The translations under genes were made by a program, and so were the position numbers. A DNA stretch of 64,000 nt. Origin: Diplodia intermedia. Lineage: Eukaryota > Ascomycota > Dothideomycetes > Botryosphaeriales > Botryosphaeriaceae. Below are positions 43,701 to 53,529 of the stretch, piece by piece (the stretch's first letter is position 1; each line of letters opens with the position of its first letter). The DNA lies in contig JAKEKT010000049.1 in the NCBI GenBank assembly GCA_021495925.1, forward strand, positions 124,001-188,000. The letters run 5' to 3'. Below the pieces are notes generated by a model. The model saw nothing but the letters and a program-made list of their open reading frames with translations, was not told the DNA's origin and made no database searches.

Positions 43701-45411
43701 CGATCTCCGCTCGAAGGTGTACCTGTGTCCGGAGCCGCTGAGAATATCGACACTCCGGTCAGCAGCCGTGGCAACCATCTACGTCTTCCCTGCAGTGATT
43801 CATCGCATAGACCAGTGTCTTATCGCGCTGGAAGCTTGTCAGCTCCTGGACCTCGACATCAGCCCCGAATTGGCGTTGGAGGCGTTGACGAAAGATTCGG
43901 ACAACACCGACGAACACAGTGAAGAAGCCCAAAACTTTCGCCGCGGCATGGGTAATAACTATGAGCGCCTGGAATTCATGGGAGATTGTTTCCTCAAGAT
44001 GGCCACATCGATCGCGCTGTTTGGTCAGAATCCGGACGACAACGAGTTCGACTTCCACGTCAAACGAATGTGCCTCGTGTGTAATCAAAATCTATTTGAG
44101 ACTGCCAAGGGGCTTAACCTTACCAAGTACATACGAAGCATGGCATTCTCAAGAAGAACTTGGTATCCCGATGGCCTCAAGATGCTGGAGGGCAAGGGTC
44201 ACAACAGGACTGGCGACGAAGCGGTGAAGCATCATCTTGGAGACAAGACTGTGGCAGACGTTTGCGAGGCTCTCATCGGGGCAGCTTATCTGACGCATAA
44301 CACGTTGGGCGAATGGAAGCCAGAAAACTGGGATAACGCTGTCAAGGCAGTCACCAATCTCGTGGCCAGTCCAGATCACACTCAGAGAAAGTGGACCGAG
44401 TACCTTGACGCATACGAGAAACCAGCTTATCTTGACGCGGAATGCACGGCAGCGCAGATGGACTTGGTGAATCAGGTAGAAAGGGAACACCCTTACCGCT
44501 TTCGCTCAGCAAAGCTCCTGAGATCGGCCTTTGTGCACCCGTCGTATCCCTACAACTATGAGAAGGTCCCCTCATACCAGCGCCTGGAGTTCTTGGGGGA
44601 CGCGCTGATCGACAATGCGTGCATCACCTGGCTGGTCTACCACTTCCCGGATAAAGATCCCCAGTGGCTAACGGAGCACAAAATGGCCATGGTGTCCAAC
44701 AAGTTCCTCGGCGCCGTTTGCGTGAAGCTCGGATTCCACAAGCATCTCAAGTACAGCCACTCGCAAGTCGAATACCAGATCCGCGACTACGTCATGGAGA
44801 TCAAGGAGGCCGAACGCGAGGCCCAAGGGGCACGGGATTACTGGACGACGGTCAAGTCGCCGCCGAAGTGCCTGCCCGACATCGTCGAGGCGTACGTCGG
44901 CGCGCTCTTCGTCGACAGCGACTACCGCTTCGCCGAGGTGCACCGCTTCTTCGAGACGCACATCAAGTGGTACTTTGAGGACATCACCATCTACGACTCG
45001 TTCGCCAACTCGCACCCCGTCACCCGGCTGCACGCCTTCCTGCACGACGAGTTCGGTTGCGAGGACCACAAGGTCATGGCCCGCGAGCTGCCCGTCATCA
45101 CCCCCGGCGCCCCGCCCAAGTGCATCGCCGGCGTCATGGTGCACAGCCGCATCATCGCCGACGGCGTCGCGTCGGCCGGCAGGAACGCAAAGGTCAAGGC
45201 CGCCCTGGCCGCCCTCGACCTGCTCGCCGGCCTGCCGCCGTTCGAGTTTCGCGACCGCTTCGGGTGCGATTGCGGTCAGCAGAAGGGGGAAGAAGGCGCG
45301 GTCGACGCCGGCGGAGCCGGCGATATTGGTGATGATGCGAGCGATGTGGTGGTCGTCGGCGTGGCCGACGAGGCCGACGTTCGGGTTGTGAAGAAGGGAG
45401 GTTTGGTTTGA
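40729..45411 (+). CDS. DCL1: Dicer-like protein 1 (fungal DCL1)
   Basis: Double-strand RNA endonuclease of RNA silencing, with a role in antiviral defence and quelling-type pathways in other fungi. Single exon, 1,560 residues; the first ATG is at 40729. Domains in order: DExD/H helicase with walker A DTGSGKT (residues ~133-139) and DEAH (245-248), GMTASP, helicase C-terminal part with YVQSRGRARHRNS, a Dicer dimerisation domain (~560-660), a weakly conserved PAZ-position region, RNase IIIa with LEFMGD (Glu1082, Asp1086), RNase IIIb with LEFLGD (Glu1287, Asp1291) and the matching DIVEAYVGALFVDSD, then a C-terminal dsRNA-binding-like region ending CDCGQQK. Both nuclease sites look intact. A ~40-residue Gly/Asp/Val tail with no family counterpart follows. 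The absence of introns over 4.7 kb is notable beside its intron-bearing neighbours. Confidence 0.95.
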   Translation: MADSSDAVPFPSHDSGQALPEAAALQDTDKSHHPAKDYEDSDSDDGLPSSGIARNVSEKKRHQHAIFNSWVTRKAENVTEREVKETLKAADDDSLSIRNLLAKQDSNVIADPREYQLELFERAKEENVIAVLDTGSGKTLIAVLLLKHTIDKELEDRAAGKAPRISFFLVDSVTLVFQQFAVLETNLDQKVERFCGAMGCDLWSKQTWTKHFEQNMVLVCTAEVLAQCLMHSFINMEQINLLIFDEAHHAKKGHSYARIIKDYYVPTDPNKRPKVFGMTASPVDAKVDVLQAASDLEALLHCRIATTANLDLLRKTISRPDEYVTKYAPLQKPFETPLYVKMKEKLGDMEAFRPLFESSKHATSQLGAWCSDMFWFYALQEEEAKKLESRQEQAYHKDKKKKTISRLDQEVARLREAAEIIKNSCLGEPQPNLTHLSSKVLELRTQLLKTFERTPNSRCIVFVERRHTARLLHRVFSEIGGAHLKPGMIVGSTGKWGDLNISFRQQVMTLLRFKKGELNCLFATSVAEEGLDIPDCNLVVRFDLYKTMIQYVQSRGRARHRNSRYLHMMEDDNMEHRKLVLEARQAERLMRQFCEALPEDRLLKGNDADLDELMLDCKGSRRYTEPSTGAKLTYDSSLSVLAHFTAALPRQGEVASEPLYIISSQSGKFVCEVILPENSPIPSAMGRPSPRKAIAKRSAAFEACLNLRGEAYLDENLLPIYTKHLPAMRNARLALNCKKTNAYDMMTKPKIWENDRGTIPEELHITVIELPDGLDRPNQPLAILTRTPLPKLPDFPIFLNSGTPSRVHLVPLTSVFKCSIDDVQHMTSYTLRAFKDIFNKTYEEDHAKMSYWIAPLKSCYQVLDDGCYGLREILDWEAVEEVKAHVEYRWTTEMPNDLLVDRYLVDMWDGGRRFFTDCLNPTLKPTDPVPDDAATGKKPEHKKDILNYSISLYKASRAKADSSWNREQPVLEGRQVLHRRNMLAEPERREGDLRSKVYLCPEPLRISTLRSAAVATIYVFPAVIHRIDQCLIALEACQLLDLDISPELALEALTKDSDNTDEHSEEAQNFRRGMGNNYERLEFMGDCFLKMATSIALFGQNPDDNEFDFHVKRMCLVCNQNLFETAKGLNLTKYIRSMAFSRRTWYPDGLKMLEGKGHNRTGDEAVKHHLGDKTVADVCEALIGAAYLTHNTLGEWKPENWDNAVKAVTNLVASPDHTQRKWTEYLDAYEKPAYLDAECTAAQMDLVNQVEREHPYRFRSAKLLRSAFVHPSYPYNYEKVPSYQRLEFLGDALIDNACITWLVYHFPDKDPQWLTEHKMAMVSNKFLGAVCVKLGFHKHLKYSHSQVEYQIRDYVMEIKEAEREAQGARDYWTTVKSPPKCLPDIVEAYVGALFVDSDYRFAEVHRFFETHIKWYFEDITIYDSFANSHPVTRLHAFLHDEFGCEDHKVMARELPVITPGAPPKCIAGVMVHSRIIADGVASAGRNAKVKAALAALDLLAGLPPFEFRDRFGCDCGQQKGEEGAVDAGGAGDIGDDASDVVVVGVADEADVRVVKKGGLV

Positions 45412-46549
45412 ACGGCGGGGCTCCCTGGAGCTGGTGAAGCGGAATTTGGAGGGACTTGTCGTGCAGATTCGGTTGCTGATGAATGGTCATCTGTGCTGCG
45501 TGATACGGAAGTGTATCTAGGTGGACTTTTCTTCCTCGAGGCTTGGTGCATCATCCTCTCTTTGGCCCAAGGCGGATTTTTGCTAGAAGAGATTCTTCAC
45601 ACTGGGTAGATGACGAGAGGCGATCAATTACAATAGACGGTGAATCCTACCTATGCTCTGTGTTCGCCTTTCGTGACTCTCCGTCCTTTTTTGCTCCAAG
45701 CTACACTTCGTCCAGATAGCATAGTATGGCGGCAGCGAAATGGGTCACACGCCGCTGATTCGGTGGTCTCTTGTTAGAGGGAGCGATTTTCTGATGAATT
45801 GATCGGTATCGACACCACCCCCCGCCAGTCTAAGATACAGAAGCGCAAGTAATACCCAGGGCACTGAAAAGACATACATCATAAGGAGCCGTACGGGACA
45901 GATACTGCCCTTCCAATTCCCCGCCGTGCACCCCACCAGTTTGACAATTGAGCATAAAGAACCGGCGCCATATCCCACACGTCTCTGCTACGCCGCGGGA
46001 GAGAAAAGAGATTCCAAGCGGGCGTGCATTTCCATTCCCTTGATAGTACATAGCGCGTTCTGCGTAAACAAGAAAAAAAAAAAACGTTGAACCCCTCCCA
46101 AACGAAACAAAAAAAAGAAAGACGTTGCATCCTTTTGTATCCCTATCCCGGGCTCAAATAGGCAAGCACCAGGGCAAACTGAAGCGAAGAAGGGAAGACT
46201 ATGGACCAGGTGTTGTCTAGACATCATGTACAACAGCAGTCAAGGCATGACCAACCGTCATACGACAATTCGGTCACCTGATCCAATAGTTCCCGCTGGA
46301 GTCGAGTCTGGCGAATCGGTAGAACCGGTACGTTCTCCATGAGGTGACGCAAAGGCCAATGAATGCGAGCATTGCTACGACGCGGATGGAGATTTTGATG
46401 CGTTGAGACTTGTTCCATGGAGCTCTTTACGAGGCGAAGGGAAAGAAGAAACAATCAGTTTGTTGGGTCCTTCAAGAAGAACGGAAAAATCAAAGCGGTC
46501 GTAGTTTGTTTTGAAATACGGGTTTACTACTAGAAAGATGTGAAAGGGT
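45412..46549. other. Convergent intergenic region, 1.1 kb
   Basis: 3' UTRs of DCL1 (+) and the mannosyltransferase gene (-). It contains an A-tract around 46073-46084 (interrupted A-rich stretch to 46120). No gene seen. Confidence 0.5.
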
Positions 46550-47930
46550 TTATTGCTGCTTTTCGTACCCCTCTGGTTTCTCCATGTTGTTGACTTCAAA
46601 GAAGCGCGCAGTGCCTGGTGTGATGAGATTGCATGGTTAGCAGCTGGCATTTGGGACAACAGTGGAGGCTTGAGAAGGCGGAACTTACAGGAATAGCCGT
46701 TCCAGTCAAAGTTGTCGCTAGGGTTGCAGTGGCACTTGTTGTCGGTACGCGTCTTCTGGCTCGTCGGGCAGTGGGTGAAGGGCACGTGGTAGTAGGCAAT
46801 GTCATCGAAGAAGTGAAGCTCGTTCTTGTTGAGCATGAGGCCGGCGGCAATCGAGTGGACAGGAGCGTCGCCCCAACGCTCGTAGAAGAAACCGCCATCG
46901 TGGTCGAGGTGGTCGAAGAAGTCGATGTAGGCATCGCTGCGGAGCCAGTTGAGATTGCCAATCTCGAAGTTGGACCAGAAGTGGCAGTGGTTGTACGTCT
47001 TGCCGTCGTCGTCGCTGAGGAAAGCCATGGAGTTGTCCTTGGCGATGTGCTGGGGGAACTTCTGCATGAAGCCCTTGACGCTGTCCCAGAGCGTGGGGAT
47101 GGTCTCGACGTATTCGTACAGGCTGAGCACGAACGAGTACTTCTTGCCGTTGTCGGCCATGAACTTGAAGGTATCGTAGTTGATGTCGCAGAAGAGCTCG
47201 ATGCTGGGCTCGACGCGCCAGTACCACTCGTAGTCCAGCATCAGCGGGTGGCGGAAGAAGAAACCCGACTCGTAGCGGCACATGTGGCGGTAGCTGATGG
47301 AGTCGCCGTAGATGATCTGCTTCTGCTTCATCTCGTCACGGACCTTTGCCGCCTTGCTGGTGTCGATCCAGGACGGGAAAGACCACTGGTCGGACTCGAT
47401 CTTGCCGTACTTGGTGGTGCCGGAGACGAGCGAGGTGGTCACACGCTTGAAGTTCTCGTCGAAGTCGTCGTCGTTCAGGAAGACCCAGTCGTAGTTGAAC
47501 TTGCGGTTGAAGCGGTCCTCGACCTGGCGGATGGAGCGGGCAATCTCCCAGACGTCCGAGTTGCGAGCCAGAGTGACAAAGGTGGCGTTCATGCGCTCAC
47601 CGGGCATGGTGCCCGTCAATTGGGGAGTGGTATTCGGGGTGGTGCCCTGGGACGAGCTGCCCGGGTGCGAGGGCGAGTTCACGACGGGAAGCTCGTTGGA
47701 GCCGGGCTCGGTGGCGGCGCCGGAGCCCTTCCATTTGGAACCCTGCTCCTTTATAATCTCGCTGGCGCTCTGCAGGCGGCTGGTGGGGACATCGGACGAC
47801 GAGAAGAAGAAGATGAGCAGGAGGGCCTGGTGTACAGTCAGCGGGGATGCGCGATGCGCCGAGAGGGCGCGGGAGCACTCACGACGAAGGCAAAGACGAT
47901 GTAGCGCATGTAGCGCTGGGTGCCTGCCAT
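46550..47930 (-). CDS. Alpha-1,2-mannosyltransferase, GT15 (KRE2/MNT1/KTR) family
   Basis: Golgi type II membrane enzyme that adds alpha-1,2-linked mannose to O- and N-glycans. CDS is complement(join(46550..46614,46689..47826,47883..47930)), 416 residues. Exon 1 (48 bases) codes MAGTQRYMRYIVFAFV and, with ALLLIFFFSSS after the 56-bp intron, forms the signal anchor. A Ser/Thr/Pro stem follows (to ~residue 85). The catalytic domain starts NATFVTLARNSDVWEI and has the family landmarks YDWVFLNDDDF, RYESGFFFRHPLMLDYEWYWRVEPS, HCHFWSNFEIGN and FFDHLDHDGGFFYERWGDAPVHS. Intron 2 (74 bp, GTAAGT..CACCAG) splits the Cys codon in GYSC; the last exon adds TARFFEVNNM and stops 19 residues after the split. 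KTR subgroup cannot be fixed from motifs alone. Very long open frames exist on the other strand and are composition artefacts. Confidence 0.95.
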
Positions 47931-48542
47931 GGTTGCAGTTCTCTGGCGTGCGGACGGAGGAGACGCTGGCAGCTGGGCTGCGAGCAGGCGGAGGCCGGGT
48001 GTGGCTTGAAAGGGGCAGCGCGATGGTCAACGGCGGCCGAGTCGCAGATGCAGGCGGGCGGGCGCGCGCAGGAAGTTTATGTGCGGCGGCGGGACTGGTA
48101 GGGTTGAGGCATTGAGCGGCAAGGAGAGGCAGGGCGGAAGGGAGCGAGCGGGCGAAAGAGATACGTGTTAGGGCGACTTAGGGTACGAAGGGGAGGCAGA
48201 ATTCCAGTACAACACGCGGCCACGGCGCGCTCGTATGGCGCTGAGTGTGCAATCAGCAGCAAGGAAGGGCCTAAGCCCGGGCCCGTGCTGCCTTCCAGCC
48301 CGGCCGCCGGCACGCATACTGACTATTTGTGGCGAGCCCAGCATTTGCTCGAGTCGTCCGCTGCTGCGGTTTCGCCATCTGCTCTAGCGGCGGCCCCGGA
48401 CGCGCCAACCAGCGTGCACTGGCGCCCAGGATCGCCGAAAAGTGTCGTAAACACCATCACCGCCGCCGAGCCCGCACCTCACCCACCCCAGCAGCCACCA
48501 CCCCCCACCACCCCCCCGGCCATTGTCCCACCAGCCGCCTCA
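47931..48542. promoter_or_regulatory. Divergent promoter region, mannosyltransferase / PAT1
   Basis: 612 bases between divergent start codons. The PAT1-proximal part is C-rich (CCACC runs, 48480-48530), typical of fungal 5' leaders. No TATA box recognised. Confidence 0.5.
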
Positions 48543-51135
48543 ATGTCCTTTTTCGGCTTCGACACGTCGTTGCCGCGGGACCGTCCCGCCCACCACCCGT
48601 CTGCGCCGGGCTTCGGCCAGACGCCTGACCCGTGGGCCGGCCTGTCTGGCCAGGGCGCTCCCGCCGCTGACGATGCGTGAGTCCTGTCCTCTCTGCCTGC
48701 GCCAGTGCCGCGAGCTAACCGCTGCCTGCTGCAGCCTCGACTTCGACGAAACCTACGATGGCCTCGGCGACCAGCTTGATGAAACCGATGACGCCTTCAA
48801 CGACGACACCTTCGGCGGCGAGCCTGCCCAGTCCGTCGGCAAGGACTTCGACTTCTCCGGCCAGACCGCCCAGATTGCCGGCACCATGCACGAGGAGCAG
48901 ATGCTGTACAGCGCCCGCCAGCCCCCGGCTCAGGTCAAAAGGGAGGAGAGACAGCCCGTCAAGACTGGATACGAGAACTACGCCCAGCCGGGCTACATTG
49001 GCAACCTCGAGGCGAGCGCTGATATCTGGGGCATCTCCAAGAAGCCCACGCCCGGCCAGGAGAACCAGCGCCACCAGCTGCCGCCCCAGCATGCTGCCCA
49101 GTATGCTGCCCAGCCCGCCAGCAGGAAGATGATGAGCCTTGAGGAGGTCGAGGCTGCCATGCTTGCCCAGAGCAAGCAGAGGCTCTCCCAGCAGCCTGTC
49201 CAGCTCCCCGTCACTCAGCCCTCGCCCCAGCCCGCCATGCCCGGCTTTCCGCAGCAACCCCCGCCAAACTGGGCCCAGCAGCCGTTCGGAGCCCCGCCGC
49301 AGATCCTCCAGCGCCACCAGCAATTCCCCCCTCAGTTTGCTCAGCAGCGTCCTCCGTCGATTCCCCAGCAGCAAATGTTGCATGAACTGCCTGCTCAGAG
49401 CAGCCCGCAGCCGCAGATGCATCAACGCCAGAGGCAGGAACAGCAGGCCCCGCGCGGAACCCCTCCCCAGATGCATCAGCTTCCGCACCAGCCCCGCCAG
49501 ATCCTCCAGAACCCGAACCGTCTGTCCGGTCAAGGCCAGCCCGTAGCTCAGCCCTTCAACCGTATGCCGCCGACTGGACCAGCTCATGCACGTGGGCCTT
49601 CGTACCAGGGTCCTGTCATCACTCATCCCGAGCAGCTGCTGCGTCTGTCCGATGCTGAGCGTGCTGCTTTCCTGGAGGAAGATGCCAAGCGTGCAAAGAG
49701 GATCCACAAGATCCACATGCTTTCCAAGGACAACGGACTCATGACCCCCCAGGATAAGAACTTCATCACCCGCATTCAGCTTCAGCAGCTTGTCACGGCT
49801 ACTGGCAGCATTGACGACCAAGGCCCCGAGGCTGCCCTTGCCGAGGACTTCTACTACCAGGTCTTCTCGCAGATTCGTGGGGCTCCCCGCCAGAACCCCC
49901 ACCAACCCGCCAACCAGTTCGCTCAGACGTACCTTTTCCAGACTGGCGGCCGCTATGGTGGCCGTCGGCAGCACCGCGGCGGTGACAATCACGCCCAGCG
50001 CATGGAGCAGCAGGTGCAGCGCGCGGTGGAGGCTGCCAAGGCAAAGCCCAAGAATAAGCAACTCGTTATCGAGGGCAGTCTCGGCAAGATCTCGTTTAGC
50101 AACGCAAAGACGCCCAAACCCCTGCTGAACATCAAGAAGCCGGAAGGAGAAGGCAGGCCGAACGGCGCCGGACGTCGCCCCAGCCGGGCGCATCACGACA
50201 TCGCCGACCGCAAGGCAACCCTGCGCAACATCGAGAACGTCTACAACGTCCTCATGAGGATGGAAGACCACGAGCGCAACATGCCGCCTCCATTGAACGA
50301 TGGCAGCACCCCTGCTCAGATCCAGGAGCACATGGAGTGGCAGCACCAGGTCCAGGAGCTGAACCAGAAGCTTTGGCAAGGCCTGAAGGTCATGGAGCCC
50401 ATCATGGGTGGCTCCAACGTTCCGCATCCATTCATCGCTATTCTGTCTCACCCTAAGGGCAAGAAGGCCATCCCGCGCATCTTCCGCCATATTGATGAAC
50501 AGCAGCGCGTGACAATCTTGACCATGATTGTCGTGCACTTGGACACCCTGGACGTGGTTCAACATGGAATCCCTGCCGATCCTCTCACTCCGCTTCCGCG
50601 GGCGGCAAAGGAGGAAATCGAGCTGTTCGCCCAAGCCGTTATGCCCCCGCTCTTCGCGTACGTGAACGAAGCGCCCCTGAACATCGTCATTGGTCTCTTG
50701 GGCCTGGTCCTTGACCGCACCAACATCCCGGTACTAGTTCGCACCAAGATCGGGCTGTCTATCCTTACCATCTTCGTTTCGCGCGCAGAACTGGTCAAGG
50801 AAAGCACGCCGGCATTCACAGCGACCCCACAGGATCTTCAGCAGATAGAGCAGCTCTATAACCGCCTGTTCGATACTGTTGAGCCCGTTTTGCCGTACAT
50901 TTTCCCCGGAACTGTCAAAGATGATGAGGACGTCTATGTGTGGCAGTTCCTTGCGTCGATGGGTGCGAGCGCATCGGCCGAGCAACAACAGCGGCTCGTC
51001 ATCGGTGTCAAGGATCGCGTCATGGACACCGTTAACGTGTGCAAGGCGCTTCCGAAGGAGTTATCTGCGTCGCGACTTGGCCATGTCAACCTGTTCATGA
51101 GGGCGATTGGCTTGGATGTTGAATTGCTTGGCTAA
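48543..51135 (+). CDS. PAT1: mRNA decapping activator Pat1 (topoisomerase II-associated protein family)
   Basis: P-body scaffold that binds Lsm1-7 and Dhh1 and promotes decapping and translational repression. CDS is join(48543..48676,48735..51135), 844 residues; the 58-bp intron (GTGAGT..TGCAG) restores DDA-LDFDETYDGLGDQ. The N-terminus starts MSFFGFDTSLPR and carries the short acidic Dhh1-binding-like segment DFDETYDGLGDQLDETDDAFND. A Gln/Pro-rich stretch spans ~residues 160-380. The conserved middle begins around LTPQDKNFITRIQLQQL (MTPQDKNF here), and the helical-repeat C-terminal domain runs through RFFRHID-like RIFRHIDEQQRV and ends DVELLG. The GC-rich coding strand leaves a 639-codon spurious frame on the opposite strand. 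Confidence 0.94.
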
Positions 51136-52593
51136 ATAACATCAAAGGGTTGACAAGCAAAGTACTCATGGTTCGGCCTAAGAGCGTTCGGAAGTAGAGC
51201 ATTACGACACTTTCTCAGACGAAGATGACGACAAAGAGAACAGACCGTTTTCCTCTGGTCCTTCAGCGAGAGGAGCCGGGCGGCAATGTTTTCGAGCTAC
51301 ACGCTCTTTAACTTTGCTGCACACCCTACACCGAAACATAGGAAGGGAGTTGCTTGCATGCTTCTGGAGTTCGGCCTTTCCACCTTTTCCCTTTCTCTTG
51401 ATTGAGGGTTGAGCTCTTTTCCCACATACCTACAAGGGTTGGTCTGGTCTGGCGTGGAAAATTGTCGGATGTGGCGACGTCAGGATACCCCGATGATAGT
51501 CATGGTTGTTTGGCTGGATGGGCTTTCTCTTTGATTGCTTTCCCCCTTTTTACACCTACCTTTTGCAGTGGGGGGAGCCTTCAAATCACTACAGCGTTTA
51601 TTCAAGATGAAAATAGCCTCATTTCATTCATTGTATTCTATCTTTCTCCCATGACGTGCGTTTACCGAGCGAATGTGACGCAGTACCTAGTGAATCGCTT
51701 GAGCAAATATGGTCGCTTCCTTTGGTGGGACTCGCTTCCCATGCCCCGGCCTGATGATGCCCGGTCGGGCAGTATCCGCACAGCATTCCTTGCCTGTGAC
51801 CTGATAGCAGTTGCCACCTGTTTCGAGAGCCGAAGCTCGTATGCATGCAACACGTGCGAAGTCCATGGAACGCGCCGTTCAAATGCCGAAAATGTTCTTC
51901 CGAGCAGATGTCATCATGATCTTGCAGCTATAAGACGCCTCGAAACAGATTTTTAAAAAAAAGAAAAAAAAAAAATCTTCCCCTCTTTCCCGCCGGCGGC
52001 GATTTGCATAGCTACCGATTAGTCTCAAGATTCTAGAAGAAGCAGGGCTTCGTTCCAGCACCGTTGACATGGTAGGCGGGGCACAGGGAAAGGGGTGCTG
52101 GAATCGATTGACCATACATGTCATTGCATAGCGGGTTGTGAGATGGATGCAAGGCGAAGATATAATTCTGTCTCTCCATTCCCCACCCACTTTTTTTTTG
52201 TATCTCTCTCCATTTCCACAACCAAATTTGGACGTTTACAGAGCTTTTTTTCTCGTGGAACGCGGCCGAGATGCCGTGTGTGTTCCCCCCGTTCCGATCA
52301 AGCTGACTCCAGTCTATTTTTTGGGTAGCTCCTCGGATCCACCAGTCGCATCATTATCATCGCCGGCCCTCCTTCTGGCAACCATTGGCCATCCAAGCCA
52401 AAACAAAACAAAAATCTTTGCAGATACGCACAGTAGAGCAGATGATTGCCACTGCGGCCTTTCCGTTGACAAAGATTTTTGTTTTGTCTCTCCATATTCC
52501 ACAATGGCATTCCCATTCCGAAGTGCCTTCTTCCCACCCCCCCCAACTTAATCTGTTCGCGCCTTCCTCCCACTCACCCATCCTTCAATTCCT
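51136..52593. other. Convergent intergenic region, 1.5 kb, with inverted repeat
   Basis: 3' ends of PAT1 (+) and the U2A' gene (-). It is richer in A/T than neighbours and has A-tracts at 51953-51975 and a T-tract near 52192. A TCTCTCCATT-like motif recurs near 52170, 52203 and 52488. A perfect 17-base inverted repeat is listed separately. Confidence 0.5.
52404..52486. repeat. Perfect 17-bp inverted repeat with 49-bp loop
   Basis: CAAAACAAAAATCTTTG at 52404-52420 is exactly complementary, in inverted order, to 52470-52486. It lies about 110 bases beyond the stop of the minus-strand U2A' gene, so on that transcript it could form a hairpin in the 3' UTR, or it may be the remains of a small transposon. 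Confidence 0.7.
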
Positions 52594-53529
52594 TCACTGC
52601 CCCGGGACCCTGCCCTCGTTCAGCAACTTCTCCAAGCGGGTGATCTCGTCCAGGGTATTGGCGTTCTTGATGAGCTCCTGGACGCTCTGGCGCTCGACGT
52701 CGGTCAGCTTGACGCGCGCCATGCCGCCGGCGACGTCGTCGGGGTTCGCGCCGGCGGACGCGTCGAGGGCGGTGCCGCGCTGGCTCATGATCTTCAGGGC
52801 GAGCTCGGTCGGCGCCTCGGGGGTGCCGAACAGCTCCTTGGCCTTCTGGCGCTCGGCGTCGCGGATGCGCTGGAAGTCGAAGAAGCGGAGGGACGGCACG
52901 CGGAAGATGAGGTAGTAGCGGTAGTTCTGCGAGATGGAGGGCGACGGATGACGCCTCGGTAAGCGGGTGTGATAGACATCTCCCACCGGCGGGGAGGAAG
53001 GCGGTGGTCAAAAGAATAGGGTGAGGGAACTCAAACGTACCTCCTTGCTGCAGACGGGATTGCCGACCAGGTTCAGCTGGACGAGCCTGGTGAAGCCGCC
53101 GAGCGGGTCGAGGTCGGCGAGCTCGCGGATGTTGTTCTCGGCCAGGCTGAGCGTCGTCAGCGCGGGGATGGCGCGCGCGACGCCCGGCTGGATCTGCGAC
53201 AGGCGGTTGCGGGCGAGCAGCAGCGTCGACACGCGTGGGCGGTGCGGCAGGTTGCCCAGCACCTGGATGTTGTTGTCGGTGAAGTCGATGCACTCGATAT
53301 CGGCCGAGGCGGCGCCCATGTTCTCGATGTGGGTGAATTGGCGACCTGTATGTCACGGCAACAGACCGCGGGGGTCCATGATGGTATCAACGCAGCTCTT
53401 TTCTTCTTGTCTTCAAAGTGTAGTATCTGCTCTTTTCAGCTTAAACGCACCTCTGAGATCCAGCTCGCGCTCGCCGAGCGGGTTGATGTAGGAGAGGGAG
53501 GTTTGGATGATCTCTGCCGTCAATCTCAT
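52594..53529 (-). CDS. LEA1: U2 snRNP A' protein (Lea1)
   Basis: Leucine-rich-repeat subunit of U2 snRNP; with U2B'' it binds stem-loop IV of U2 snRNA in the spliceosome. CDS is complement(join(52594..52926,53041..53345,53451..53529)), 238 residues, exactly family length. Introns are 114 and 105 bp; joins give LDLRG-RQFTHIENMGAAS and GNPVCSKE-NYRYYLIFRVPSLRFFDF. The N-terminus MRLTAEIIQTSLSYINPL is the classic U2A' start, followed by LRRs (IDFTDNNIQVL, LLLARNRLSQI, LSLAENNIREL) and the cap YLIFRVPSLRFFDFQRI. A short helical C-terminus binds partners. All splice sites are GT-AG and in phase. Confidence 0.96.

Noticed and set aside
46633..47904. 423-codon + strand frame opposite the mannosyltransferase
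   Set aside because: The minus strand encodes an unmistakable GT15 enzyme. The + frame is Val/Glu/Leu-rich composition shadow.
48715..50634. 639-codon minus-strand frame opposite PAT1
   Set aside because: Pat1 is clear on the + strand. The antisense frame exists because of codon bias (few TAA/TAG/TGA complements) and has no motif.
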